Shown here piece by piece: positions 46,001-57,877 of a stretch of 64,000 bases of DNA. The stretch is from contig OZ038470.1 of the NCBI GenBank assembly GCA_964036295.1, forward strand, positions 13,025,578-13,089,577, read 5' to 3'. Within the stretch, counting starts at the first letter, position 1; the number at the start of each line of letters is the position of its first letter. The stretch comes from Plumapathes pennacea. Lineage: Eukaryota; Cnidaria; Anthozoa; Antipatharia; Myriopathidae. The notes beneath the pieces are model-generated. The model searched no databases. It had not been told where the DNA came from and saw only the letters and a list, made by a program, of their open reading frames with translations. The translations under genes and the position numbers were made by a program.

Positions 46001-49000
46001 GAAAGCAGACCCCCCCAGCAGCATCCATTTTACTTTCCCGCCTGCTCACAACAACAATGATCCGAGTTAATACTGTTGTAATGACCAACCAATCAAAACG
46101 GATCTGCAAAATACTCTTCAGGCGGGAAGTAAAATGGAAGCCACTCGGGGTGTATTATCAGGAGGGTGCGACTCACTAGGTCAGATAATTCAAATAGGGC
46201 AAGCTTTCAAGGAAAAGCTACTAGCCTAACTGGAAAGTCTGGTTTGGCCCTGGCTAGCGGACAGTGCTATCACCATGCCCCGTTTCAAGTGTCCATTTAC
46301 TGCAGTTACAGTGCATGATTAATCTTGACTACTCACATTGTCATCAGCAAATACAGACAAGGAGAAGAAAGGTCCCAAAAATGCCAGCTTTTCAATCTCT
46401 TTTCCTTCAGCTTTTGACAAAGAAACTGGCAGCCACGAAGGTAGACTCACCATCTAAACACAAGGCAAAACAGAACACTTCCTTTAATAGTTACAAATAT
46501 GTTATATAGTACCTCACAATAGTCCTTATAGTACTTCAGAGAAACAGACACGTTATTCAAACCAGTTCACAGGAAAGCAGTCATTGTATTAATAGAAACA
46601 AAGGCATTTTTAAAGCTATTATTAAGCTATTTCTTGGAAGAAAAAACTGCAGTTAGTCCCTCCTTTTGCTGACTGTAGGAAGTGCCCAAACACAAGCATG
46701 CCCATTATCTGCACATGAAATGTCGGATCGAGTAATTATCGAAACAAAACCAACAACAACAAGCAAAAGGTCATTGTTTGGTCACCATGTTGTCAAAATA
46801 ATGATTGTCTCTATTGCAATGGAAAAGAACATGAGAAAAACTGTTCAAAGCACTGATCAAACTGTTACCAGAGGTGCTTCTCACAAAAATATTGAAAATC
46901 TGACCAGTTGGCACAACAAAGTTTGTTTTGGAGAAATCAGGTATTCTGTACCAGTCCTTTCAGACAGCAGTAAACTTACCAAGTTACAAATGGGTCTAAC
47001 TGATGAGATGCCAAGTCTGATATCACAGAGCTGTGCCAGTGTCTGTCCCAGACAAACATTGAAAGATAACATTCAGTGTAATAATAAACGTGGTGTACAA
47101 TACATGCAAACCCAGTATAACAGAATTCATATGATCATTGTTAGCAGCTGGTATAGTATGGAGTAAATGAATGTTGTTACAATGTAGTATTAGCTGTGGT
47201 AACAAATCAAACAAATGGATACACAAACATGAAACAAATAAATAAACACTTAAGGGCTGATTTTTTAAACAAAGCCTATAAACTTAGACCTGGTTTATTG
47301 CTAAATTGAAATTTAGATGGATGCTGTAAAACAGGTTTAGCCAAACATTAAATTGCATTTTCAGAACATGGATTGGAGTCAGTTTATAATGATGATGTTT
47401 AGCTGTTGCCCATTAAGCATGGCTATTGTTTAAATTGTGTTTAGACCAGGACTTTCTTAACAGTGGTCTAAACCTTGTTTAAAAAATTGGCCCTAAGGCA
47501 TTAAATAGCATTTACAAAAAAAAACAACAAACAATCAAACTAACATCAAAAGTCAACCAAATGAAACAAGTCAAAAATAAGAATTATTCAGACATGAGAT
47601 AAACTCTAGTGCCAAGTTTGAATATCATACCATTAAAGGAAATTTATAAGAGTCCTCTGCTAAGTGCATCTTCTTCATTTCTTGCATAAGGCCAAGTAAC
47701 ACTGGACTGAAAACCTGTGAAGTAAATACAAAAAGCATAATCAATTTACTGTTCCCAATGACATAATCTTAATATTGTGAAGCAATGCCAAAAAATGGAA
47801 ATCGGCTCAGGCCACTCACTTGTGTCAACAACTTTTGTTGCGCAGCTCTCTGAACAAGTTCTACAACAAAACCCCATGGTAGATCATCCTTCTGTTCACG
47901 CATTATGCCTAACAAGAGAGACTCCTTCTGTCCAGGCCTGGAAGATAAAAGAAGCATGGGGGGGAGAGTTGTATTTTTATCTAAAGTATTTAATAACTAT
48001 CCTTTTCACTTCAAAATAACAGCAAAGTTGTTCACTTCAAAGTTGTCTCATTTTATCACAGGTGTAGAGTATGGAGAACTTGGCTTTAACAACAGCATTA
48101 CGGGTCTGGCATAACAAACAGCATGTACATACTTTTCTTGATGGAAAGCTCCTTGAAGAACCAGAAGACTAAACTGCACACACTGTGAGTTGGCTTGCAA
48201 AATCAGTGTAAGCCACCTGGTGTCTTGAGAACGCTGACGAAGAGAAAAGATAAAAAAATTAAATCCCTAGTTACCAGTGGGAAACTCAATATTGTGTCTT
48301 ACATAAACGTACCACTGTGTAGGTAAAGAATTTGTGTACCCACCACTGTCATGTAGTTCTTACTAGTGACTGCAGTACAAGAATGGTCAAATCACGTCAA
48401 CTTGAATCCAATCGCAAACCAGTTTTACAACCAACCACCAATAGGTTTTACAAGTACAGGTATGAGGCCACAACATGGAAATGAGATTTCAACCATTTTC
48501 TCCCAAAGGCTTTTTCATCATGATAATGAACATCTGGTACTGACAGAGTAAAGATGCAGATTTGCATGCAAAATTGTAGGGCAGATCTTGTTAACTTGTA
48601 TGAAATATTAAATGCCTGTTGCAAAGATCTGTATATGCATTTATTAAAGAACTTTGACAAAGATAAAAAGAGGTCCGTCTACATGTTGAATGCCATCAAT
48701 ATTGGTAGAACAATATCAAACCCTTCTCAGACACTCAGAGATTATTAAAGAATCAAGTTTACCTTGGGATAATTTTTCTCCTCTTTTGTGATCCTCTTGC
48801 AACTTTCGAGCAGGAACATCATGGCAGACTGTGCATCACTGTTGCTGGGTCTGCAGCAGGGGCTGGCCGATCTATCAATTGAGTCATTGTCATCTATGGC
48901 CATCTGTGAAGTCTCTTCTGCTATTGTCGATGCAGGGCTGTCACCAGTCTCCATGGTTACCTTGCCAGCAAGTCTCTCCATGATTGCCTGAGTGACAATC

Positions 49001-52000
49001 TCACAGATACCTGTAGTGAGAATGGTGCAAAGTGATTCGTGAACTGTTAAATACTATACATTATTACACGACTTCACATTTTCGAGTGCAAATACAGGCC
49101 AAAACGAGTGCAAAGATGGGAGCGTATTGCACTCGTCAGGAACCAGATCAACTGGTTTATTAGCTTACGTGATCAATTTTCGCAAGCAAAGTTTACGAAC
49201 GTGTCACTTCTTTGTTCCATTTTGCATGTGGCGAGAACATTTGCCCTGCTTCGTTTGTCGTATAATAAACAATTTATTACACAAAAAGTCGTGCAATACG
49301 GCTGTATTTTTACTCGTCAGTTTTATTTTTTCTTGCCTGAAGCAGGCTCGAAAAAATAAAACAGACTCGTAAAAATACTCTGCCATATTGCACTCCTTCC
49401 CATGTAATAACCTCTTTGTATCTACTTGGTACTGTATGTCTTGTTCCAATATATAAGCCATACACATGTAAGCATGACTCCATCCCAAAGTGTACCATTT
49501 TTAAGCATTTTAGTCTGAAATAACATATTTTGATTTTGTCTCTTCGGAATGGAATATGGTAGTAGACTTTTTGGGGATAAAGGTCTGAATTAGGGCGAAA
49601 TATTTGGTTTCTGGTTTGGAAGGGGAGAATTTTGAAATACAGTACATTATACAGGTCCGAAACAGGGTTGAAAAATCATATATTTTGAAATAAAAGGTTA
49701 GTGTAAGGATTTTGAAAACCAGGCAGCACTCTACCACCTAAACAGCATTCACTTACATTATGGTATAGAATTATTTTTTTGCTCAGGGCAAGGAGATTGA
49801 GAATTAAAGGTCAGTATCACAGGCATCCATGGCAATACTTTGTATTACCACACTGTACCTGAATCCTTGTCCTTCATTATTCTTTCTGTGTAATATTCTT
49901 TGTTTGAATGAAGAGGGCTCTGAAGAATAAAAAAGTGCAGCAAATCAGAAACAGCCATTTGTGGTCTTGCCACTTGAAGCAGCACTCTCCCCCACCCCAC
50001 CCCACCCCTCATTCCTCCACCTCCTTCTCCACCTCCCTCTGCCTCCCACTCCTCCCTCCACTTCCCCTTCTCTCTACCTTCTCCCTCCAAAGAACTAAAC
50101 CTTTGGGAACATTATATACTAACCTCTACTGAAACACTGAATATGCGATACACAGCACCAATAATGTGTTCCTCTGTTACAGCAGTCTGCAAGGTATACA
50201 TGTGTTCAGAAGCAGAGAATGAGATGATTTGAAAAAAATTAGTCAGTAAAAATATCAGTCACCTGAGCAACAACCCTAAAGATTTATCTTACTCCAAGCA
50301 AATGTGATTAAAAAGAGGAAAGAAAAAAAAAAAAAAAAAAAAAAAAAAAAACAGCATTTGGCAACTTGCCCATACAGTCCTGGGTTTACTAAGCTGAAAC
50401 AGCTTTCTTCCAAACAAGCTGTCAAAAACATCTACAATCCAGCTGGAAAAAGGCAGTAGCCCCACAGGTTAGTGGACACGGATTTTGAACTACCACTGTT
50501 ATTGCTATATATACTAAAATACATCCAACCCCACCCATCATACAGGGTAGAAAAGAAATATTTACAGTAACCTTCCCCCTCCCACATGTGCATATGCACA
50601 CCCTCAACTCCTCATCCCATCTAAGCTTTACTATAAAAACCTTGAGGGTAACTGATGTATCTTTCTCTGTAGAGTCTTTGGGTCTTTTGAATTTTGAAGC
50701 TTCTGACGGCGATGATGACAGTGTTGGCGATGTCCGCTTTCCACCTTTGCTATCTACTGCTTCTTGTGACTGTTCCTCCATGTCACAGAATGTGGGTAAA
50801 GAGCCATACCCACTGTCTTGAGAACTGGTACAATTGGTCACACCCTGTGAGCTTGGCTTCAGTGCAGCCCTTGGTGAAGTTGGAGGCACATTGGGTGGTG
50901 AAGTGGAAAGAGGGCTTTGAGCTAAGCGAGCCAGCCGTCGACGCCTGATCTGTTAGACGTACAAAAACCCAAAAGTGAATAGAGGCCACAAGCCAGTGTG
51001 TGCCTCACTATAAACTGTCTGTCTGTCTGTACAGCATGTGTGCATTCAGTGAAACCTCCACTAGCAGACACACTTCTACAATGGCATGATTGTTTTATTC
51101 AGCCCACCAGTCCATACATTTAATCTAACATTGAAACCTTACTACATGGCCATCAAAATGGCTCTTCAAACCCCAAAATAACCTCTTCAATATGGACACA
51201 AAATCAACAATATGTTCACAATGTTTACAAGTTTACCTTAGTGTGTGAAAAGCTCAAAGAAACTGCATGCATACATACTTGTGTATGCTGTACATACTAG
51301 CAATTTAGAAATAAATATTAACTGATGATTGTGTTTGTGGTTTTATAGTTAAATACCTGTCATAACACAAAGGGAGTGTCCATTGCTTTTACAGCTGAGA
51401 CACAAAACCTAACAGTTACCAAGACTTCCCCACATGCATAAGTTAAAGTACAGTTCTCTCGACAATTTATTTGCGTATGTATATCTTCTTGTTCTGAATT
51501 TATTTTATAAGTAGGTTGCAGACAAACGCATTGCCTCGTGGTTAAAACAAAATGATTTAACGCACAGAGCCTTGAATAACTGTAATGAATTCATACTTTA
51601 TGAACAGAGTGTAAGTGTACTTGACGGAGTGCCAATACTGTCGTTTAGGGCAGTGCGCGCTATGTTTAATCATTAATTGGCACATATTTAGAAGTCCCCA
51701 AGTCACACTAACTACAAGAATATTAACTGCAGTATCAGTTAAGGAAAGCCGAGGCCAGTGTGTATCTCGTGGCGTGAATAATAGCGCAAAAACTTACTCC
51801 AGAGATTTGGCGACTCGCAGCAGGCCTTAACAATAGCCAGACTGGATTCATAGTTCAAACTTGGCGAGAACTTTTCCAATTACATAGAGTTAGAAAAAGT
51901 TTTTGACCAGTGACGAAAACAATCGAGATCTCATCGCGTTTTTGTCCCTTTGCCATGACAAATGGATCATGAGAAAGGAAATGGAAGAAAACCTCGTGTC

Positions 52001-52034
52001 CTCTAGTTACCTCGTCAGCTGACAGCTCACTCAT
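35433..52034 (-). CDS. UBE4B: ubiquitin conjugation factor E4 B (U-box E3/E4 ligase)
   Basis: The 28 exons, from the 3' end, are complement(35433..35488, 35714..35863, 36449..36554, 36715..36783, 36864..36977, 37266..37343, 37608..37742, 38079..38220, 38795..38921, 39372..39489, 39714..39831, 40331..40429, 41104..41231, 42351..42586, 42881..42986, 43825..43914, 44919..45032, 45804..45902, 46337..46453, 46980..47042, 47631..47714, 47820..47937, 48133..48233, 48763..49010, 49859..49919, 50124..50186, 50653..50949, 52011..52034). They join without a frame break into 1,086 residues. The N-terminus [18 protein letters not shown] matches animal UBE4B, followed by a Ser/Pro-rich region to about residue 107, the Ufd2 core (about 200-1000; for example [11 protein letters not shown] and [10 protein letters not shown]) and a C-terminal U-box with [26 protein letters not shown] and [11 protein letters not shown]4 enzymes extend ubiquitin chains with an E2, acting with p97/CDC48. 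Slightly shorter than the vertebrate protein, mainly in the N-terminal disordered part. Confidence 0.95.
35971..36066. mobile_element. partial MITE, family TTAACCCTTTCACTCCC
   Basis: Only the right half remains: atcagctttcatctgagcaa, then gagaaactgaaggagaaaat and gttgatcactc. It lies in a UBE4B intron. Confidence 0.65.
37836..38023. mobile_element. Tc1/mariner-like MITE (cagtcgaagctc family)
   Basis: Starts CAGTCGAAGCTCTTTGGGCG and ends with the complement of gagttgaagcttccgtaagc. Both arms carry ctcgtaagcggacag, and TA dinucleotides flank the ends, as expected for Tc1/mariner derivatives. Lies in a UBE4B intron; an end fragment occurs at 5239. Confidence 0.75.
38501..38712. mobile_element. 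MITE, family TTAACCCTTTCACTCCC
   Basis: Starts TTAATCCTTTCACTCCCAAG and ends ggatggaagggttaa, with the standard interior. Lies in a UBE4B intron. Confidence 0.85.
38980..39320. repeat. diverged tandem repeat, about 70-75 bp units
   Basis: Phrases of the type cattctaatagca(g/a)tgttcac, then aactgtcaaatgaaacc(t)aa and gtgtgaccactcaaatgaaa recur four times. Related units reappear around 40560-40890. All are intronic in UBE4B. Confidence 0.65.
39885..40260. repeat. 36-bp minisatellite in a UBE4B intron
   Basis: Units read cactacaatcagtaacattg then atctcattactatctc with small changes. The four central copies (about 39990-40150) are nearly identical; the outer ones are diverged. Low-complexity frames on both strands arise from it. 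Confidence 0.85.
40625..40750. mobile_element. short Tc1/mariner-like MITE
   Basis: Bounded by TA dinucleotides, with CAGAATCCCGCTATCTCGAA at the left and gatagcggggtgtaactg at the right. The interior has two more copies of gttcgagatagcgg. Lies in a UBE4B intron. Confidence 0.65.
41309..41515. mobile_element. MITE, family TTAACCCTTTCACTCCC, reverse orientation
   Basis: Left end tttcactcccaagagtgatc and right end gaacttgggagtaaaagggt. The interior is the reverse of the copies at 1535 and 38501. Lies in a UBE4B intron. Confidence 0.8.
41603..42260. mobile_element. cluster of adjoining inverted-repeat elements
   Basis: Three or four hairpin elements sit side by side in one UBE4B intron. First, 41603-41703: attacacggcggc against gccgccgtgtaat. 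Second, about 41710-41887: ttagacacgagtattttac against gtaaaacactcgtgtcta, with a central palindrome around tcactagtga. Third, about 41877-42057: cactcgttgtttcgtatc-type arms around agcgaggctttgcgagcg. Fourth, about 42051-42260: tatacatactgagacat against atgtctcagtatgtata. Confidence 0.75.
43003..43045. repeat. (CAA)n microsatellite
   Basis: About ten CAA units followed by cagcagcag, 15-20 bp upstream of a UBE4B exon in the transcribed direction. Confidence 0.9.
43584..43809. mobile_element. PIF/Harbinger-type MITE with TAA target duplication
   Basis: The ends AGGTGAAGTAATACGGGCAA and its exact complement form long terminal inverted repeats, continuing into cattttcagtgcaac on both sides. The centre is another inverted pair (agcaacatgttgcacgaagt). 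A TAA trinucleotide flanks each end (43581-43583 and 43810-43812), the 3-bp duplication typical of PIF/Harbinger elements. 226 bp, non-coding, inside a UBE4B intron about 12 bp from an exon donor. Confidence 0.85.
44439..44614. mobile_element. MITE with about 40-bp terminal repeats
   Basis: Starts agccggattcacaaaacttg and ends caagttttgtgaatccggcc. Arms continue through cgtacgaacgaaaatgttcg, and the centre holds an inverted pair around atactatcttgagc. Lies in a UBE4B intron. Confidence 0.85.
45103..45289. mobile_element. Tc1/mariner-like MITE
   Basis: Flanked by TA on both sides. Left end CAGTCAATTCTCTCTAAGCG, right end ccttagaaagagttgattg. Repeated ctctctaaggcggacacc blocks lie inside. Lies in a UBE4B intron. 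Confidence 0.75.
45990..46168. mobile_element. MITE-like inverted repeat
   Basis: Outer arms tagcctcctga and tcaggagggt, inner arms tccattttactttcccgcct and aggcgggaagtaaaatgga. Lies in a UBE4B intron. Confidence 0.75.
47252..47496. mobile_element. MITE-like inverted repeat
   Basis: Starts aagggctgattttttaaaca and ends tgtttaaaaaattggcccta. Inner arms share cctggttta and taaacc-type segments. It resembles in style, but not closely in sequence, the GGGCCCGGTTTTTC family. Lies in a UBE4B intron. Confidence 0.65.
49061..49410 (-). mobile_element. MITE, family TTATTACACG, copy 2
   Basis: Starts TTATTACACGACTTCACATT and ends ccttcccatgtaataa. It is the reverse of the copy at 18047-18398 with few differences. 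Lies in the UBE4B intron upstream of exon 48763-49010. Confidence 0.85.
49988..50095. repeat. pyrimidine-rich (CCT/CTC)n tract in a UBE4B intron
   Basis: Dense cctcc/ctcccc sequence on the plus strand. Spurious Gly/Glu- and Pro/Leu-rich frames come from it. Confidence 0.8.
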
Positions 52035-52528
52035 CTTTTTCGGCCCTACACTGCCTCTCGACCCGTCTTTCTTTAGTCAAGATCAAGGCAAAACAGCCCT
52101 CCGTCACAAAAATAAATTGTCGGAAACAAAATACACTTTAAGTTGAGCCCCACGTCTATTTGACATGCGGTCTAAGCGCATGCTGTTTGACATCTGAGAA
52201 ATTATGGGCTAGTATTTGGGCCGACCAACACACTCGGAAGATCATCGGATCTTGTCGAAGTCTTTCCGGGCAGTTATTTAGCAGATTTTTTTCCCAGTAT
52301 GAATAAAGAACTAAGTATTACAAGTTTTTGAGAAGCATCATTCAGCTTAAAATCCTATCATAGATATTCAAAATATCCAATAAACTCAAACTTTCTATTT
52401 CCGGAAGCACGTCGTACTCGTCGGCTTTGCTTCGAGTGCGGTACCAGTCCTTTGTCGGCCTCATTTACCAACCAAAGAAGTGGCGTCGAGTCGTGCGGAA
52501 TTTCTTTTCCGTCTGTTCACTTTTAAAC
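52035..52528. promoter_or_regulatory. bidirectional promoter between UBE4B and the SR gene
   Basis: The two start codons face away from each other across 494 bp. An ETS-type site TTTCCGGAAG lies at about 52398-52407, and GC-richer sequence surrounds it toward the SR gene. No TATA box is obvious on either side, which fits housekeeping genes. Shared regulation is inference from arrangement. Confidence 0.6.
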
Positions 52529-55500
52529 ATGAGTCGCGAGCGGTCAGTGAGAGTATTCGTCGGCCGAATACCGCAACAAGCGAGGGAAAGAGATCTAGAA
52601 CGCTTCTTCCGTGGATTTGGAAGGATCAAAGAGATCAATCTTAAGAACGGATTTGGTTTTGTGGTAAGTGAAATTTACACTGTTGAAAGAAAGGGTGCAG
52701 CGTTTTCTGCTAGACATTGCTCTTAACGAAGCTCGTTATGTTTACCGTACAGAGATTCAGTAGCTTCGGAATGATTACTTCTTGACATTTCGTTATGTGA
52801 GTTAATAGACTTGAAGATGCAGCTTCCGCGTATCATTTGAATCGTCAGTATTGTATATAAACATGCACGTAACTTTTGCTTAAAACAACAGCGAAACTAT
52901 TAGTTCCAAGGCACTACAGTGATAATATGCAGTGTTACACATCTGTTAACAAGGTGAAATTCGTCTCTGACACATTTTTTTTTCTTCCATTTCACTCCAT
53001 TATGGAATTCCTAGTCTATAATTTATGCTCATGGTAACGTGTAAACACGTTTGATGTGCCCCCTTCGCTTAAGTTTCTTCTTCACACATGTTCCTGGTTT
53101 AGACAATATTACCTTTTCCAAAATGCACAAACCATAGATGTGTTTTATTCAATCTGCATGAGAGGGTCTTGCATTATTGTGAAATACATTACCAAGGCTA
53201 CACAGAAGCAGCCTTAAAAAATGCCAGTTTGCAACATTGAAAAAATCGTCTCAGTTGTTTTCACAGACTTTGGAACAAATACATGTTATCATCATCATCA
53301 TCATCATCATCAACACACAAGTTCATTTGGATGTTTAGTCTTGTGGCCAACCACAATATTCAGGAGCATATTTGTTGATGTCTTCACCTAGGAATTTGAT
53401 GATTCTCGAGATGCAAATGATGCAGTTTATGAATTAAATCACAAAGAGATGCTTGGAGAAAGGTGAGTTTTCATACATAAAGCACTTCTAAAGAACTGGT
53501 CAGAGGTATTTAAGAAGTCCTTGGGTACAACAGGTAAAGTTTCTCACCGGAGATGCAAAAATACACTGGAGTATGAATCACTCTGTAGTCGACATCTTTC
53601 TCTAATTAAATCTATTTGAATTATCGAGAGTTTTCACATTATAAGACCTCATACTTTTTCTTTGTGAGTGATAGAGAAATATTGTTCATATCAGGAGTAT
53701 ATTGTGTAGTGTTAAGCCTCATCTTTTTCTCATTGTCTAAGGGTCACCGTGGAGCATGCAAGACCTACCCCTCGTAGCTATGGAGGAGGAGGTGGCGGTG
53801 GAGGAGGAGGAGGAAGCTATGGAGGCAGCAGACGAGGAGGCGGAGGAGGCGGAGGCTCAAGGTTCCGTGATAAGTAAGAGTGGGAAGATTGTACCAAGAT
53901 ATGTGCTGTGGGCATCTCGTTTCTCGCAACAAATTGAACAAATTTTGCTTTGGTTGTGGTAGTCCCAGTGCTCGACATTAAGGTTTTAGGTTGGTTGTCC
54001 TTCAGACTGTAGATTGACTTCAAGCAATAGAAAGTTTCATAATTTCTGGTTGCCCGGCCCAGAATTTACCTGCCCAACCAAAAGTTTTGGTTGCCCCGGG
54101 CAAGCAGGCAACCGTTAATGTCGAGCACTGAGTCCACAGTTGGTAAGACTAGCTGCCCTGTGGTTTTGTCCAACAAAGAAGGTATATGATAGTGTAACAT
54201 ACAGATCGATTGATTGATGTAATATATGAAAATCATTCTTTTTTCAACAAGCCTAACAGCACATTCTTGATCTTTTCTTCCTGCGTAAGTATTGTACATG
54301 ATGTATAAATACTTGTCCAGTCAATACCTGTATTTCGTTGATGATAGATAGCATGTTTTCATTCACCTCAGGTATGGGCCACCATACAACACCGAATGGA
54401 GGGTCGTTGTGGAAAATCTGTCATCAAGAGCTAGTTGGCAGGTGAGAAGTTGTCACTGAATTTGTGTGCAATCTGAGGCTACAGTAAAACTCTAGCAGCG
54501 AAAAATTTTTTACTACAAAATTAGAACAGTTCACAATCCTTCTTTGTCATCAATGTGTGAATTCACACAAATAACTTGATTCAAAACTCTCTTCTTGTTG
54601 TTTTTAGTATTGATTGCTTTCGTTAACATTCTAATCATAGTGTTGAATACCAGGCAAGTACCCCTTCTGTATGAATTACCATGATCATTCTAAATATCAG
54701 ATGTTTGTCTGCACTGTACAGTGGCAAGAGATCAGTCGACTTATCCTTGATTGACATAATGTTTGTAACAAGACTGGTACACCATAAAGGGCAATTTTGA
54801 GACAAATCAAAATGTTGATGATCTGAAAAAACAAGTCCTTGCCATTACTTCAATATTTTTATATCAATATTGGTGGCGTACAACATGCAATACAAAGTGT
54901 TTTTCATGTAAATGCTTAAAAGTACATGTAACATTGGCAAATCCATAGTTTTCTGTTTGGTCTTGACTTTTTTTATACAAAAAAAAAAGGTTTATAAACA
55001 GCTTCAATGATGTACAGTAGGTACTCTTACAGACTTAAACTTCCTCAAGTCAGTTCGCATGGCAGCAACAGCATATAATCTACTGTACAGTAGGAGAAAT
55101 TGAGTTCCATGTTCAACTCATAAGCACAGATTGACAAACCAAAGATGTAGTGATAAGTACTATTGTTCACTTCAGTGAGCTATTGTATAATACTGATGTC
55201 TGGTGAGATGTAGAAAGGGAGCATTGAAGGGGAGTGCTACTGTATGATACCGTACCTGTACATCAAGTAGGGCTTCTTGCATTGGGTTGGTTTGGGGAAG
55301 AATTTGTTGGACAATCAAGGAGACCAATCCATTACAGTGCACATGTGATAAAAGTAGAGAGATCTGTGCTGATCTATACTGTTAAGTCCTTGTTTCCCTT
55401 ACCTACCCCAAAAAGAAAGTACTCCCTGCCGTTTTCTCCATACTAGGCTGCACATCCATGCAGCTGACTTTGTAGTGAAATGAGAGGTTTGCCTTAGATC

Positions 55501-57840
55501 ACTCATCAGAGTGTGACGAAAGTTGTGTCCACTATCCCCGGGGCTACAGTATCAGACTTTCCCGCTTGACGAGTAGATTTTCTGACAATGTGCTTTGTTT
55601 CAACTATGGTATCTGAGCTAGTGAGCCATGGCTACAGCTGTCTTTGTCAAGTTAAACATGTCATCATGCTCTGCTCTGGTGCACAGAAACCTGTGAAACA
55701 TCAAGGTCGTTGAACTGTAAAACAGGAAGCAATGATATCAAAAGTAATTTTGACAGAGCAGAAATTGTTATCTTATATTATAGTGTATTCCATTTCCAAC
55801 GTGACTGCAGCACAAACATACAGTGTTTGTGTATGTATGTTTACTGAGGAATAAGGGTTTGGCTTTTCATGCTGGGAAAGGCTTTTTTTTTTTTTTTCTT
55901 ATTTGGTATACATATTTTTGTTCTATGGCAATATCTGCTTGAAAACACTACTGTTATCAGCAACAGTTTCATGTAAGAAGATGTTTCGAGTACCTGGGTA
56001 CAGTACCTCCAAGAAAAGAAAAAGCAAAGATCTGCTTCAATCTGTAACAATAATCAAGGCAAGTCTGCCACAGTAAATTCAATAACAATCCTCTCTTCAT
56101 ATTTGTGTTAGCAGTCACTGTGTAGTGGTAATGCTTGGTTTAGACAGTGGTCACCTGATCCGGCTTCCAGAACTCTTTCCTGGTCTCAATGGAAGCGGCA
56201 AAATGGCCCTGGTGTCTTCTCTCTTCCGTTATCATGTCTTGGTTAGTCTGGTGGGCAGCATCAGTTCGTAATTGAGCTCTCTCAAGTGTCCCGAAGAGTG
56301 TGCCGAGTTATTGTGTGTCAGGCGCGATTTGGCTGGCTCTCACGCAAACCAATTTAAGCACCAGGGGATATAATTTTGGTATAATTTGGGTTGGTCCTTG
56401 GTAATTCCTCCCTTGGTGTCTAACTCTGTGGCAAAAACAAGAACTATTAGGTAGATTTGCTACAGGTAAGGTTTGTGGGTGTATGTAATGGGTGCAAAAC
56501 TGCATGCCGTTGTTACATGTATCCCATGGTCTGAGTATTCATATGTAGGTTGCACACAACACGTTAGCCATACAATTTACTCCATACAGTAGTTGTAAGT
56601 GGTCTTTTGTGCTATTATTATTATTATTTTAGGTAACAAATGGTTGTACATTCAGCAATAATAACAGTAAATAAACGTGTTACATGTTATGGAAACTATC
56701 ATACAAACTTTCATCTCATTTGTTTGTTTTTTGTTTGATGTTTTTTTTTTTTTTTTTTTAAGGTGGAAATTAAGTTACTTTTAAATATCAATAGAACCTA
56801 AACCAGTCCTTTTTTTGCAGGATTTGAAAGACTACATGAGACAGGCCGGAGAAGTGACTTTCACCCAGTGTCACAAGGACAGAGTTGGGGAAGGGTGAGT
56901 ATGAATGTTCAATACCCTAATTCTCCTAACCAAATCTCAACAAAATGTATGAATAGTATCAGGAGAATATTGATAGTGCTTGAACCCAAACAATATTTGT
57001 TTGCTGAAAATATTTTAATGGTCATGAGAGTCACTGTGCAGATAAGTGATACAAGAATATTGTTAGAATATCGTATTTCTTTTTTTTTCCCCCGAAGGGT
57101 GGTCGAGTTTGCTTCAGAGAGTGACATGAGAAGAGCTGTGAAGCGCTTGGATGGCACAGAACTCCTGGGGAAGCGAATTCGCTTGGTTGAGGTACAGTAC
57201 TCTTGAAACAACACTCACCTGTATTCTCGCTCACACCCAAGAACTTTCTGGTGTTAAAACAAAGCAGTAGTGTAGTTGGGAACGAGTTGTTTTTACGTCA
57301 CTCTGTACAGGCATTTCTTCTTGCAACTTGCAACGCAACGCCGATGTGAGACAAGAAAGAAATTGTGCGTGCGACATCCCCTCTTTGCAACTTGAAACGA
57401 AACAACTTATTCACCTTACCTTATTGTTCTCTCTCTTTTTTCCTTTTGTCAGACTGGGGGCCGATCTAGCAGGAGACGGTCTCGCTCCCGTTCCATTTCT
57501 CCGCGTCGTCGTTCAAGGTAATCAACGGCAGTTTATCTCGTTTTTTTTGTCTACTGTTGGCACGAACTTTGATTATATCTTTTGAAGCACTGGACTACAA
57601 AAAGCCAAAAATTGGTGAATCCGGGGCAGATCGGCATTTACATGTTGGTGCTTCATGTATAACTCAGACATCCTTTTCCGATGTACAGTAACTCTGTCGG
57701 TTTTGCTTTGTTCCTGGCTGCCAAACTTGTTTGGACCAATCCGAAAACCAAAACCATCATACGATTACCTTCGGCAGTCGTCCATTCCAAAAACGACTTT
57801 TCCACAGTTTGCTGGTGATCTAACAGTCAGCCATTTTCTT

Positions 57841-57877
<37 letters not shown>

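Noticed and set aside
46666-47166. 166-codon plus-strand frame
   Set aside because: It is antisense to a UBE4B exon (46980-47042) and surrounding intron, with no recognisable domain.
53756-53962. Glu/Ala-rich plus-strand frame
   Set aside because: It is the wrong frame of the exon encoding the Gly-rich hinge of the SR protein.
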